Both the position numbers and the translations under genes were made by a program. A DNA stretch of 64,000 nt from Halichoerus grypus (taxonomy: Eukaryota > Chordata > Mammalia > Carnivora > Phocidae), in contig NW_027555025.1 of assembly GCF_964656455.1 (NCBI RefSeq), positions 46,001 to 110,000 on the forward strand, written 5' to 3'. The notes beneath the pieces were generated by a model. The model had not been told where the DNA came from. It ran no database searches and saw only the letters and a program-made list of their open reading frames with translations. Position 1 is the stretch's first letter. The number at the start of each line of letters is the position of its first letter. Below, piece after piece: positions 1-12,050 of the stretch.

Positions 1-281
1 ACATGGGGACATTGGACACCTCACAACCATTACTATCAAAATTTTTGGACTCTAAATACTTAATAAAGGGAACCTTTAGATGTTTCTTTCAGCTTGGGTA
101 GCATCACAAAAGAATGGAGATAATAAAGGTGCTATGAACCAAGAAAATTGGGAATCTCTGCTTTAGAAAATTTTTTTTTTAAATAAAACATTACAATTGT
201 AGCTATAGCCTCTGTGGGTTTGTACCTCTCTCTTCCCATTTAAAGGAACTACAAATCTGAAATTTGAAAATTGACACTTTC

Positions 282-486
282 TTTTTTTAAAAAGATTTTA
301 TTTATCCATTTGAGAGAGAGAGAGAGTGCGAGCACACACAAGCGGGGGGAGAGGCAGAGGGAGAGAGAGAAGCAGACTCGCCGCTGAGCAGGGAGCCCAA
401 CACAGGGCTCCATTGATCCGAGGATCCTGAGATCATTATTTGAACTGAAGGCAGAAGCTTAACTGACTGAGCCACCCAGGTGCCTC
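282..486 (-). mobile_element. CAN-SINE
   Basis: Minus-strand tRNA-derived carnivore SINE. The tail side reads AAAGATTTTATTTATCC, then the GAGAGA tract; the tRNA-like head reads GAGCCACCCAGGTGCC. Confidence 0.93.
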
Positions 487-669
487 TGATAACTTACACT
501 TTTATTAATATTTTTATGTTTTCATTGCACATTTTCTTCCATGTGCATAAATCATATTATTTTTGTATGTTTGGCGCTTGACATAAATAGTGTCAGGTAC
601 ATTATCTTTCCTGAACTTGCTTTTTTTCTACCATGCACTGATACACACTCTCTTAATTGGTATTAGTTT

Positions 670-2640
670 ATAATAAATATGAATATCTGGTAGGGTGAGT
701 CTCTCTACCTTGTTCTAATTCAGAATTATGTGGGGTTTTTTTGTTTGTTTGTTTTCAGGGGTTTTTTTTGCCTTATGTTTCCCATATAGATTGTAGAATG
801 AGCATTTTGAGTTCTACCTAAAACCGATTGGATTTTGATTAGAATTGCATGAAATTTATATACTAATTTGAAAATAATTGGCATCTTTATGAAAGCATGT
901 CTTCCAATCCAAGAGCTTGCTTAATTTCTTTACTCTGCATCATTCAATAAAATCTGTTTTCCCTCCATAGAAGCTAGCTCATCCTTTTTTAGAGCTGTTT
1001 CTACCTTTTCCTACTGCACTGGACTCATCTTTGATTGTTCCTGACTTGCAAAATAATGGCTCTACATTTCACTATTAAACATAAAGTAGTTTGTAGTGTT
1101 GAATGAGATAATATTTATAAGTTAAGGTTTAGCTTTCTATGCTTTGTGTGTGCATATGTGTATATGCAAATCTTAGATGGATACTGGATTTTAATAAATT
1201 CTTGTTTTATGTCCATTTGGGTACTTTAGAAAGTTCTTATCCTTTAAATTAGTTTGTGTGATGAATTGCATTTATAGTTTTTTCTCGTCTTAAATCATCC
1301 AGGAAGTCTCATGATAAATCAACCTTGATCATAATGGTTTTAAAAATAATCAAGTGGTAACTTCTGTTTGCTACTATTTATTCAGGATTTTTGAGTTTAC
1401 TTTCATGAGAGAGATTGCATAATACATTTTGTGCTGTTCTTTTTCAGTCTGGTGTCAAAGTCATTATTAACTTCAGAAAGGGAGTTAAGGAGGCTCACTT
1501 CATTTCTTCTACTTTCTGAAATATTATGTATAAATGCGGATAATGTATTTCTTCATTTTTGCAAAAATTAGCTCCTAAAACATCTGACCCAGAGTCAATT
1601 CAGGAAATAGACTGTCATTTACTGATTTTAAAAAATATTGTAATGGTTAAACATCAATTCTGGTTTCTGGTTCTTCTTGAAATACAATTTTTGTTAAGTT
1701 ACTTGTGCAATTAGACAATTAGATAAATATAATCAGAATTAAATAATTTCTAGAAAATGATCCATATATCTCAGTTTTTAATTAGTTGGTGTAAATTCAT
1801 TCATGATTTTCTCTTACCATTATCTACACTGTATCTCCAATCGTGACCCTTTTAGTTCCTAATATTTATTAAAGCCTTTTCTTTCTTTTCTTGCTCAACC
1901 ACATCAGAACTTTCCATTTTATTAATTAAAGCAAAGGAAGCATTTTCCTTTTTTTTTTTGAGTGATTTTCTTTGTGTTCTATTTTATTAACTTGTGCTTA
2001 TGTATTTTTTCTTCCTTCTGACCCCTTCGGGTACGGTATCCTTATTAAGAATTTTCTTGGAGGTGGACACTTAGCTCATTTAACCTTCTTTCCCAACATA
2101 AAGTTTTAAGGCTCTAGCTTTAGGGACATTCCCACAACTTTTCCCAGGATCCTGAGATCATGACCCGAGCCAAAACCAAGAGTCAGAGGGTTAACCAACT
2201 GAACCACCCAGGAGCCCCCCCGCCCCGCCCACAAATTTTGATATGAGGTATTCTTACTATTGTCCAATTCTCAAGAATTGCTTAATTTCCATGATGGATT
2301 CTTTGGCCCATGAGTTATTTAGATGTGTTTCATGTTCCCATGTGAATGGGTTCTTCTGCTTATTATGCTCCCATTCTCTGACTTAATTGTTATCAGACTT
2401 CTGGGTCTGTGTAATATTAAAGCTAAATTAACTGCTACAATGTGCTTTCTGGCCTAATACATGTGCTTAAAAGAAATGCTGCCTCTTCACATCTTATGTT
2501 ATTTTTTCTCAAATGGTTTGTGCATTCTCTTCTTATTGGTTTTAAGATCTCCTTATACAGTTTAGATATTAACACTCTGTGCTATCCTGGTTGCAAACAT
2601 ATTTTTCAAAATTTATAATTTTCTATTGACTTTACTGAAG
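670..2640 (-). mobile_element. Old LINE-1 fragment, minus strand
   Basis: Diverged but readable L1 ORF2 on the minus strand: GAATTGCATGAAATTTATA, the CTTCCAATCCAAGAGC block, and near 2530-2640 the 3' ORF2 block around TAAGATCTCCTTATACAG. It is interrupted by a SINE remnant at 2146. It contains no open frame of note. Confidence 0.6.
2146..2222 (-). mobile_element. CAN-SINE, truncated head
   Basis: Only the tRNA-like part remains (GATCATGACCCGAGCC, then AACCACCCAGGAGCCCCC). The CT-rich part and tail are missing. Confidence 0.8.
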
Positions 2641-3970
2641 TCATCTTTTACCATGCTATTTATAGAGTGAAATTTGCTTATCTTTTTTTTAATGCTTTAT
2701 AGGATTCCACATTGCCTAAGGACCCCACCACTTTAAATGCATATAGACTCCTATCTGTTCTTGTAGGATTTTTATACATTTCTTTCAGAGAAAGATCCAG
2801 GGCTGAGGAATAAATTCATGTAATTTTATTTATTAAAAGACCTTTTATGAAAAATGCAAACATAAACACAAAATTTGGTACAAAAGTGAGTATTTGTCCA
2901 AAGTGTGAAAAGAAATCACAACAGAAAAAAAAATTTAATATGTTGACAAATATCTCAACTATCCCCCTAATCCAGAAAGATGGCATAATATTTTTTATGA
3001 AATGACCGCTTAATACATGTCTGTAGTAGTGTTTTTATTTTCCTACATTTTTTGGCTTCATATTCTTTGATCACCTCACTACATAATTGCAATTGTATAT
3101 TTTCCATAGAGAAAATAACAAGAAAAGTTATCCTTTCCTTTAGTAGAGTTGATCAAAAATTGTTTTGTTCTTGATAATTGGGATGTATCACACATACGAA
3201 TTCAGACACCAACACATTCATTTTAAAACATTTCAAATAGGAAATCTGAAAAACAACACTTCACTCAATTCCCAAAAAGAAAAAATCCACGATGCCTTTG
3301 TATTGGTATAACACTGCATTCTCGAGTTGATTCTTGAGAGGGGAGAACTTCCATTTTGACTAAATACCACCGAGAATTCCATCTTCTATCATCAATTGTA
3401 TATATTCGATCATTGGAAGGCTTTCCACACATTGATTTCTGGCCCTGTGTCTCCAAACCTTGTTCTCCCCCACTACACCTGTTCTCCAGGTGCCGGGCGC
3501 AGTAGGACATGGTCATAATGTGGCGTGAGCTGAGGTTCTGTGTCTTGGTGAGAGAATGCTGAGTGGGGCGCTGTGATGGGTCAGAGAATGCTGAGTGGGT
3601 CAGTGCTAGCACCCTGGACGCTGATCCTACACTGCAACACTTATCCATAACTTAACGCAGAATGATCGCCAACCACAGGCATCTACCCCACCAGGCCAAA
3701 ACTAAATGCATCCCTTATTCAATCTCCCCTCTGCCAGATCTCATAGACTCTGTATTTTTTCCAGTGCCATCTGATGACAGAGATGTAGGAAGGGAAGAAT
3801 GGAAAGTGGGATAACTGACTCATCCCAGTTTGCCCGGGACTTGGCCGATTTTAGCACTGAAAGTCCCATGTCCCGGGATCTCTCAGTCCTGGGCCCACAA
3901 GGAAAGCCTATTGTTCTAGGGGAGAAGAGACAGCGGTCTTAGCTGTTGGTGCTTAAAATAATTTTGTTTT
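2641..3970. other. No gene recognised
   Basis: AT-rich to about 3260, then a more balanced stretch. A 127-codon ATG frame on the minus strand (3648-3265) matches nothing I know and spans a roughly 30-bp imperfect duplication near 3550-3601. Confidence 0.5.
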
Positions 3971-4168
3971 GGGGCACCTGGGTGGCTCAGTCCTTTGGTC
4001 ATCTGCCTTCGCTCAAGTCATGATCCCAGGGTCCTGGGATCGAGCCCCACCTCCGGCTCTCTGCTCAGTGGGGAGTCTGCTTCTCCCTCTCCTTCTTCCT
4101 GCTACTCTTTCTCTGTCTCTGTCAGATAAGTAAGTGAAATCTTAAAAATAAATAAATTAAATAAATTA
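3971..4168 (+). mobile_element. CAN-SINE
   Basis: Head GGGGCACCTGGGTGGCTCAG, CT-rich middle, AAATAAATTAAATAAATT tail. It lies just outside the visible left arm. Confidence 0.93.
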
Positions 4169-4660
4169 ACTTTGTTTTGCAAATTTTTGAGAACTTTGAG
4201 CCCACGGACACGGGGCTCGGCACTTCCTGGGGCATCAGAAGCGACCCATGCCAGTGAGAGGCTTTAGTTCAAGTCAGGGGCTAGAGATGAAGTTCTGGTA
4301 GCTTTCCAGTAAATTTGCTGAGTAGATCATTTAAGTCCTGAATCTATCTTTAATTTAAGTCTTTATCTGAAATTCATTGTCTACTTGCGTTCTTGACGTT
4401 TTCCCTAGTCTTCCTCCCTCTGGCCATAGTGCTCCTCGAGTGCTTTGTTATGTTTCTATGCCAACGTTCTGTGACTCAGGTACCACTTTTGGAGTCCCCA
4501 TTTGTCAAAGAGGGGATGACGCAGTCTCCCCCTGGGGCTAGGAGAGTAGAAGCGGAGCGGTGTCCACCTCCCGCTAGGGCTCCCGGAGTGAGCTATGCCT
4601 CTGCTCCTGGAAGTCCCAGCCTTGGAAGCACAGAGCTACTGCCCCACTCAGCACGGCCGG

Positions 4661-5410
4661 GCATCTCCATATCTGGGAGCATCGAACATCTCCATATCTG
4701 GGAGCACCAGGCATCTCCATATCTGGGAGCACCGGACATCTCCGTATCTGGGAGCACCAGGCATCTCCATATCGGGGAGTACTGGGTATCTCCATATCAG
4801 GGAGCACCGGGCATCTCCGTATCTGGAAGCATTGATCATCTCCATATCTGGGAGCACCGGGCATCTCCATATCGGGGAGTACTGGGCATCTCCATATCGG
4901 GGAGCACCGGGCATCTCCGTATCTGGGAGCACTAAGCATCTCCGTATCTGGGAGCATCGAGCATCTCCATATGTGGGAGTGCCAGGCATCTCCATATCGG
5001 GGACCACCGGGCATCTCTGTATCTGGGAGCATTGAGCATCTCCATATCTGGGAGCACCAGGCATCTCCATATCTGGTAGCACCAGGCATCTCCATATCAG
5101 GAAGCACCGGGCATCTCCACATCTGGGAGCACCGGGCATCTCCGTATCTTGGAGCATCAGGCATCTCCGTATCCGGGATCATCGGGCATCTCCATATCAG
5201 GGAGCACCGGGCATCTCCGTATCTGGGAGCATCGGGCATCTCCGTATCAGGGAGCACTGGGCATCTCCATATCTGGGAGCACCGGGCATCTCCGTATCTG
5301 GGAGCATCGGGCATCTCCATATCAGGGAGCACCGGGCCTCTCCGTATCTGGGAGCACCGGGCATCTCCGTATCTGGGAGCATCAGGCATCTCCATATCCA
5401 GGAGCACAGC
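4661..5410 (+). repeat. 25-bp minisatellite, left arm, 30 units
   Basis: Thirty units of exactly 25 bp (750 bp) with no register slip. Each unit begins GCATCTCC, has A or G at position 9, then TATC, then a GGGAGCA core at about 15-21, and ends CGG, CAG, CGA or TGG. Most differences sit at two CpG positions (8-9 and 23-24). Because 25 is not a multiple of 3 and no unit phase makes a stop, long frames stay open on both strands; these are by-products of the repeat. Confidence 0.97.
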
Positions 5411-5757
5411 CCCTCCGGTCCCCCACCCATGCTGCGCAAGCGGCCCCAGATCTCAGCACATCTTATTCCAAAGATCTGCCACTCTGCTCATCTTTACTAC
5501 AGAAATCTCTGAGGCTCCTTTCCAGGATCTTACAGAGTCCGTGAAAAAAGAAGGCTCAGAGCAATTTGGTTTGGGTCTGATTTTCTGCTGTAAGTCCGGT
5601 AAAAAGCCTCAGCTGTGCCTAACTGTGGCCTTTTGCCCTGGGCGCGTGTGTGTATGTGTGTCCACAGACTTCTATACGTACGTGTGTACATATACAGTTG
5701 GCCCTTGAGTAACACAGGATTTAGGGGTGCTGACACCTGCACAAAAATCCCCGTACA

Positions 5758-5970
5758 GGGGCGCCTTGGGGGGAAGGGTAGAGTTGGTCGAGCAATGGAC
5801 TCTTGGTTTGGCTCAGATCATGAGCTCATGGTCCTGGGATTGAGCCCCACGATGGGATCCACGGTCAGCGCAGAGTCTGCTTGGGATTTTTCCATCTCCC
5901 TCTGCCCCTCCCCCACCCCACACTATGTCTCTCTCTCTCTTTCAAATAAATAAATACATTTTAAAGAAAA
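5758..5970 (+). mobile_element. CAN-SINE shared by both arms, left
   Basis: Old diverged head (GGGGCGCCTTGGGGGG), GAGCCCCACG block, CT-rich stretch and AAATAAATAAATAC tail. The partner is at 62346-62557, so the insertion predates the duplication. Confidence 0.88.
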
Positions 5971-6476
5971 TCCGTGAATAACGTTTGACTCCCCAGAAAC
6001 TTAACTGCAAATACCCTACTGTTGATCAGAAGACTTACCAATAGTATAAACAGTCGATTCAAGCATATTGTATATATGCAGTATATAATATTGCAGATAT
6101 TATATACTGTATTCTTACAATGAAATTAGCTAAAGAGAATGTTATTTCAAACTTATAAGGAAGGGAAAATATATCTGTAGTATATTTACAGTCCTATACT
6201 TATCGAAAAAGATCCACATGGAAATGGACCCTCACAATTCAAACCTGTGTTGTTTAAGGGTTAACTGTATATAAAACATTATGATACTATACAAACATAT
6301 ATAAAATACATGTGTACCCATCATTGGATCAAGAAATGACATGATGCTGGACAACAGAAATCATTACCTAAATATATTTACATTATTTATGTATATTACC
6401 CTGCCTTCTTCAACAAAGAATTTGCATAGCTTGCCTTAATTTTAGCTCAGATTTAAGAAGATTCATCTATTCTATT
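5971..6476. other. Shared AT-rich arm sequence, left
   Basis: AT-rich with a TATATA-rich stretch at 6060-6110. Mirrored at about 61840-62345. No gene. Confidence 0.5.
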
Positions 6477-6674
6477 TTTAAAGGATTTTATTTATTTATT
6501 TGACAGAGAGAGAAAGAGGGAGATAGAGCACAAGCAGGGGGAGCGGCAGGCAGAGGGAGAGGGAGAAGGAGGCTCCCCGCTGAGCAAGGAGCCCGATGCG
6601 GGGCTCGATCCCAGGACCCTGGGATCATGTCCTGAGCTGAAGGCAGACGCTTAACCGGCTGAGCACCCACATGT
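6477..6674 (-). mobile_element. CAN-SINE shared by both arms, left
   Basis: Tail AAAGGATTTTATTTATTTAT, GAGAGAGAAAGAGGG, head ending GAGCACCCACATGTCC. The partner is at 61435-61621, where a second SINE has landed in its tail. Confidence 0.93.
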
Positions 6675-6979
6675 CCTGAAGATTCATCTATTGTAATGCA
6701 AACAAAAGGATATTTCTCAAACAAAAAGAAACAGTCATCTCCTGCCCTTGCCTCTAACTCATTTCTGTTTGTTAAATGCCGGTGGGATAACTGTGGATGC
6801 ACGAAGTGCTGTTGTCATTTCTGACATCTGAAACGTACAGGGTGTGGGTCCCCTCAGAAGAGCCTTCCGTGTTTTGGTTCAAGCATAGGAGACTATAAGC
6901 CTTACTGGAGACGCAGAGGCTGGAGATGTCTTTCACACTTGGCCGTTCTCAAGAGAGGCTGAAAATGTAAACTCAAAAG
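6675..6979. other. Shared arm sequence up to the deletion edge
   Basis: Single-copy-looking sequence mirrored at about 61131-61434. No feature recognised. Confidence 0.5.
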
Positions 6980-7102
6980 CCAACATACTCACTTGCAATG
7001 GACATTATACCTGGGGATGTGACCATTAAAGGCCACTTGCCACATCCCAAGGGAGAAGTCTGCTCAGAAAACCTCATTGTGAGTCAGAATGTTCCAGGAA
7101 AG

Positions 7103-7323
7103 AGGGACCTGGATGGCTCAGTCGTTTAAGCATCCGACTCTTGATTTCAGCTCATATCAGGATCTCAGGGTCGTGAGATCGAGCCCAGCCTCGGGCTCCA
7201 TGCTCAGTGTGGAGTTTGCTTGGGATTCTCTCTCTCCCTCTGCCTCTCCCCCTCCTGCTCGCTGGCATGCATGCTCTTTAAACGACTGAATGAATGAATG
7301 AATGCAACCTTAGAAAAAAAAAA
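7103..7323 (+). mobile_element. CAN-SINE with target-site duplication
   Basis: Head GGACCTGGATGGCTCAGTCG, tail of GAATGAATGAATGAATG then A-rich. It is bracketed by AGAATGTTCCAGGA at 7086-7099 and 7324-7337. Left arm only. Confidence 0.92.
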
Positions 7324-7399
7324 AGAATGTTCCAGGAGAGGAAAGAACATCAAATGATTGCTGGGGTATGTCAAACAGGAATGGAACAGGGGAAAGCAT

Positions 7400-7560
7400 A
7401 TGAACATTAGGTCATCCACATCCAGGTTCTAATTTTGGCTCCAATCCTCAGAGGTTGTGTGGCCTCCTGCAGGGACCTCTCCTTCTCTCTGGGCCTCTAT
7501 TTCTTCTTCTCCGTAGTAGGGATGACACTTGGGATTGTGCTGAAGAATATCTGCTCTAGC
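7400..7560 (+). mobile_element. MIR fragment
   Basis: MIR-like core: GGTTCTAATTTTGGCTCC, GGTTGTGTGGCC, TCTCTGGGCCTC and a following GTAGTAGGGATGA. Diverged, as expected for this old tRNA-derived family. Confidence 0.6.
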
Positions 7561-8340
7561 TTGCTCCAGTATTAACTCACTTCACCCTCAGGACCGACCT
7601 GCAGGTTGGAACCATGAGCCTGGTTTCACCCACGAGCGGAAAGAGGCACAGAAGGCGGCATATCCAACGTCCTGATCCCGGTGAGAGGCAGCCCTGGAGT
7701 TCCATGTCAGGTCTCTGACCGCTAAGTCTCCTTCCAGCCCCTCCATGGCACTGTGGGTCTCTCCCCTGAAGCACGTGGTAGTAGGAGGTCATCTATGCAA
7801 TCTCACTCTGCACATGTCCGCATTTTCGGCAGTGTGAGCATATGACTTGCCCCCGTCATAAACACCTCCAGCCACACTGCCCTGACCTGCCTCCCTTCCC
7901 TCTTCTGATGACATGGCAGCCTGGCCAGGGTAGTATATTGCATACATTTCCTGCTGTTCCTACGATTTCATTATCATAGCAGGTGGGACAATAGAGTTAC
8001 ACAAGACCACAGAGAGCTATCAGATGTCCCCTCGAAAGCTCACCGAGTGCTTAATTAAAGTTTTTATAACTTTTTATACAGGTGAAGGAAACTTTTGGAG
8101 AGATGTAATTAAATTGCTAACAAAAATACATGAAAGTAGGTGAAAAGAGATTCTAACGTTCAATACATAATTGTCACCATCTGTCCCCACTCACCAAACC
8201 ATCCTTGTTTATTATGGAACTTAAGGAAGACTCGAAACATGGGCCATTTTGGTCACCTAAATAGGCTATTCCTAGAAAATATACGTTTTCATCTTTTTTA
8301 AGTATAAAAATTAGGATTTTGTGCCTTATTGGCAACACAT
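7561..8340. other. No feature recognised
   Basis: Mixed-composition sequence with short frames only. No repeat family, promoter or exon could be supported. Confidence 0.5.
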
Positions 8341-8344
8341 GCGG

Positions 8345-8520
8345 CTTGTCATTGTCAAATCTGGGCTCGGATGTGAGCTTCCCTGTGTAGAGTCTGTCTC
8401 TAACCTGGGACCAGTGACTTCCCTTCTTTGGGGTCTAGTTTCTCATTTTTAAATGGGCCCAATGGTTTTCTCTCTATAAGCTGTTCTGGGGCATAAACAA
8501 ATGAGCAGATGTTAACAGAC
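8345..8520 (+). mobile_element. MIR fragment
   Basis: AATCTGGGCTCGGATGTGAG, CCAGTGACTTCCC, GGGGTCTAGTTTCTCATTTT and AAATGGGCCCAATG follow the MIR core order. Confidence 0.6.
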
Positions 8521-8862
8521 TTAATATATGAGTAATATAAACACTCTCTCTGCAAAAATGCCTACTGGGAAGGTGAGTATGGATGCAGGTGTGGTTTCTA
8601 CTTGGGGTAGGGAATGTGGTGAGGCGGGGCGCTCTCCAGGAAAAAACAAAACAAAACCCACAAGTGGATGTCACATCAACCTGGATTCAAACTTTATCAC
8701 ATACCTGCAAGATTCTTAATCCATCAGGGAGCCAAGGTATCAACTGAGCTTACAAGCTATGTAGGAGAGCTGTGAAGATAAAAGTGAACAATGGCTAGGA
8801 ATAGGGACAGAGGGACAGCGGGAGGGGGACCCAGGCAGGAGGAGTATTTCAAGATTCCCATC

Positions 8863-9066
8863 TAGGGGTTCCTGGGTGGTTCAGTCAGTTAAGTGTTTGG
8901 CTCTTGGTTTCAGCTCATGACCCTGGAATCAAGCCCCATGTCAGGCTCTGAGCTCAGCAGGGAGTCTACTTGAGGTTCTCTCCCTCTGCCTCTCTCCCTG
9001 CTTGTTCTCTCTTGCACTCTGTCTCTCTGTCTCTCTAAAACAAACAAATCAACCTTTAAAAAAAAT
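8863..9066 (+). mobile_element. CAN-SINE
   Basis: Head GGGGTTCCTGGGTGGTTCAG, CT-rich middle, AAACAAACAAATCAACC tail. Left arm only. Confidence 0.9.
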
Positions 9067-9749
9067 CTCCATTTCTCCCCCTTCAGCTCCTCCTCCCAAC
9101 GCAACCCCCAGAAATGCAATGGTTTTACCAAGAAGAGAGAGCACAGGGCGGGCACCATGAAAAGCTTTGATTTCTTCCCCTTTTCTTGCTGCTTCCCTCT
9201 CCTTGGGACTTGTGCTAAGAACTTGGACTGTACAATTTCATATCATTTAAGAGAGAAGGGATATTAGGGGGCTGAGGGGGCAGCCACTTGGCAAACATGA
9301 AAGCCTGCTCCAAGACATCTTTATAAGCTCTATGCCCATTGGGGTGCTCTTCAGAGCTGCCTCCCTGCAGAGCTAACTGAGGCTTCAAGACCCAGCTGCT
9401 TACGCCCTGCCCTTCAACACGGGGCTTTCTTTTATCCTGTGATTGCTAGGGAGAGCTACAAACGGAATCCAGCGGGCAGCGATAGATAGCATTCCCTGTT
9501 TTCCTTGTCATTTTTCGGTTTCATTTAGGTTCGACTGCCTTAAGCACTGGAAAAGCTTTACTTAGAAGGCTGGGCTCTGCACTTCCAGGTTCATCAAAAT
9601 AAAGCAGAAGACGAGCTGACTAGTTTTAAGGGCACAAAGGAAAACACAGTTTGGTGATGGGAGGTTTTGAATTACAGTGGGCAAAGATAGTGGCTTCTGC
9701 TTAAGACTTAATTAATGAGTGCTTTAATAGGCTAGGTGGGAGCCATTCA
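9067..9749. other. No feature recognised
   Basis: Unassigned sequence inside the block that the right arm lacks. No coding or repeat call could be supported. Confidence 0.45.
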
Positions 9750-9930
9750 AGGACTTTATATAGAGTATCACTTAACTCTGACAAAACCATAGAAGATACA
9801 TAGGATGAAGATACACAGCATGAAGAAATTGAGACTCAGATAATTAACTTGCCAAAAATCAAGTAACTAGTAAATAATGGAGATCCAGAATATAAGAAAG
9901 AAGGGGTATTAGAGATTCAAGGTGACAGTA
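9750..9930 (-). mobile_element. Probable MIR fragment
   Basis: The order GTATCACTTAACTCTGACA, GAAGAAATTGAGACTCAGA, AATTAACTTGCC.AAAATCA and AACTAGTAAATAATGGAG fits a minus-strand MIR. Confidence 0.55.
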
Positions 9931-10746
9931 GATCTTTCACGTTCCAAAAGTCATGCTTTGTCCATCAGGCCGCACCTCTGATGTACGCAAAATAAATATT
10001 GCCATATTTCTCCAAGTATAAGATGATATCAATTGTAAGATGCTCCTTTGTGTATCACAGTGGGGAAAACAGTCTGTGGATTAAACTGACGATTAAATCC
10101 AAGACATGCTTGGACTTCAGAGATGTAAAAACAGAGAAGAAAAAAGTACCTTTTAATATTCATGAAGAATGATCCTTTAAAAGTCAGCCAGTCTGAAATG
10201 GAAGGAACAGAATAGTTACTTGCTGGCCCAGCTTGAGGGCAGCCTGATGGCAGCCCAGGCGTATTCTGGTGACATGTTGCTTTCTCCAAAGCTCAGCATA
10301 AAATTCCGGCGGTGATTCAGGACTTTACCTGCAGGGGGCAGTGCAGGACACCGGATATGGCCTTTGGCCTCCTGGGGTGGCGTTTCAGGGGAGGAGCAGA
10401 AGGGGGCAGGTGAGAAACATGCTTCCACAGCTTCCATTTTTATTCACCCTTCTGTGCTCTTCCAAACCTCGGAGTCTTTTCCGTTCCCTTTTTCTCCTGT
10501 CTGGTCTCTTCTTTCTCCGCATTAACTCTTTTTCTACCCATATTTCCAAAGTCCAAAAGAGGTAGGCTTGCAATGAAAACGAATGCATCTTTCCTTCCCC
10601 CCCGCAAAATCATCAGAAATGTGGGAGTTAGCTAACGAGAAGGAAGCTGGTGTCTTAGTTTCCTGTTATTCTGTGATGTTTGGGTGTCTTGATTGTATAT
10701 GTGTGGAGCATATCCTAGATATAACCTCAAGATAGAGATTATTCCA
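9931..10746. other. No feature recognised
   Basis: Unassigned left-arm-only sequence with overlapping short frames near 10216-10588 on both strands. None resembles a known protein. Confidence 0.45.
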
Positions 10747-10888
10747 GGGGCGCCTGGGTGGCTCGGTGGGTTAAGCATCCGACTCTTGGTTTCGGCTCAG
10801 ATCATTATCTCAGTCTGGGATCGAGCCCTGCATCTGAGCTTGTCCCTCTCCCTCCTCCACCCCACGTGCTCTCTCTCTCAATCTAAAA

Positions 10889-10931
<43 letters not shown>

Positions 10932-10945
10932 AATCTTTAAAAAAT
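10747..10945 (+). mobile_element. CAN-SINE with long (AAAT)n tail and target-site duplication
   Basis: Head GGGGCGCCTGGGTGGCTCGG and a tail of about twelve AAAT units at 10886-10932. Bracketed by GATAGAGATTATTCCA at 10731-10746 and 10946-10961. Confidence 0.95.
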
Positions 10946-11289
10946 GATAGAGATTATTCCATCTAAAGAACATTTCTCAGGTAGGTCTTCTATCTCTCGA
11001 TGTAGCTAGTGATCAAACCCAGTTGTATCACTCTCCTCCCAGAATCTTGAAACACTTCCCCTGATTCTAGACAACTTCTCCCACCTCCTTGCATACCACC
11101 TAACCAGGCTCCAGCTCCCTGAGAACCTGTGAACACATCCTGTGTCCACTCCCAGTCCCAGACCTCTCGCCAAAATCTTCTTCCCCTCAGTCACTGCCCA
11201 TAAAAAAGGCTCATTCTTCAAAACTAAGTTCAGAGTTCCTTAATGAAGTCTTTGCTCACTTAAACCTCATTGCCCTCCACCTATAGCTT

Positions 11290-11442
11290 TTTTTTTTTTT
11301 TAAGTTTTTATTTATTTATTTGACAGAGAGAGAAAGAACACAGGCAGAGGGAGAAGCCCCAACATGGGGCTTGATCCCAAGGCCCCGGGATCATGATGGG
11401 AGCCGCAGGCAGTTGCTTAACCAACTGAGCCACCCAGGTGCC
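11290..11442 (-). mobile_element. CAN-SINE, short form
   Basis: T-run, AAGTTTTTATTTATTTATT, GACAGAGAG, then head GAGCCACCCAGGTGCCCC. The CT-rich middle is shorter than in most copies here. Confidence 0.9.
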
Positions 11443-11689
11443 CCCACTTACAGCTCTTAACAGCTCTCTGTAAATATGTTCATTGGTATGCCAGTCACCT
11501 CATGAGTTATCAATGTGGCAGTCTTCCTCTGTCCGTCCGATTTATATCCATATCCCTAGCACCTCGCACAGAGCCAAGGTTATAGTAGATACTCGACTGA
11601 TATTTATTGAATGAATGAATAATTGAATGATTCTTTTCTAAAATATACCAGAACGGACAGGGAAATTATTTTTAACTTTTGCACATTAA

Positions 11690-11850
11690 AAGCTTTTAAA
11701 ACTCCTGACATCCAGACTCCACCCAGAACCAGTGAAATCAGAACTTCTCAACTGATGTTTGGGTTGAGCCCAGGCATCGGTATTTTGTAAAGCTCCCCAG
11801 GTGATCTCAAGGTACAACCAAGGTTGAGAATCACCTCCATGGCAATGGTT
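11690..11850. mobile_element. MER5A-type hAT element
   Basis: TCCACCCAGAACCAGTGAAATC, GCCCAGGCATCGGTATTTTG, AAAGCTCCCCAGGTGATCTC and AACCAAGGTTGAGAATCAC follow the MER5A consensus order. Confidence 0.7.
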
Positions 11851-12050
11851 CTCAAAGTGTGGTCCCAGGACCAGCATTAGAATATTACTATCATCTTATT
11901 TGAAATGAAAATTCCTAGGACCCACCCTATACTGTAGAGTCAGAAATGGCAGGGCTAGGGGGATGGAGGGAGTTGACAAGAATCTGTGTTTTAACAAGGC
12001 CTCCCATGATACAAAGTCAAGTTTGAGAAGCACTGTCTTAGAGGTTTACT
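11851..12050. mobile_element. Second hAT-like nonautonomous element
   Basis: Inverted ends CAATGGTTCTCAAAGTGTGG and TCAAGTTTGAGAAGCACTG enclose a GGACCCACCC core and TCTGTGTTTTAACAAGGC. It is a Charlie-type relic whose family name I cannot fix. Confidence 0.6.

Noticed and set aside
3265..3648. 127-codon ATG frame on the minus strand
   Set aside because: No recognised domain or family. It includes an imperfect tandem duplication and has no partner in the window to test conservation. Left unannotated pending a protein search.
4574..5407. Overlapping long frames of 130-280 codons on both strands over the left minisatellite
   Set aside because: They are caused by a 25-bp unit with no stops in any phase. 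Frames on both strands and in all phases, period equal to the repeat and CpG-type variants argue against selection on protein.
4661..5410. Minisatellite as a CRISPR-like or regulatory array
   Set aside because: Units abut with no spacers, and the host is a mammal. The CC-ATATCT-GG stretch resembles a CArG box but has a mismatch in every unit, so I do not claim SRF sites.
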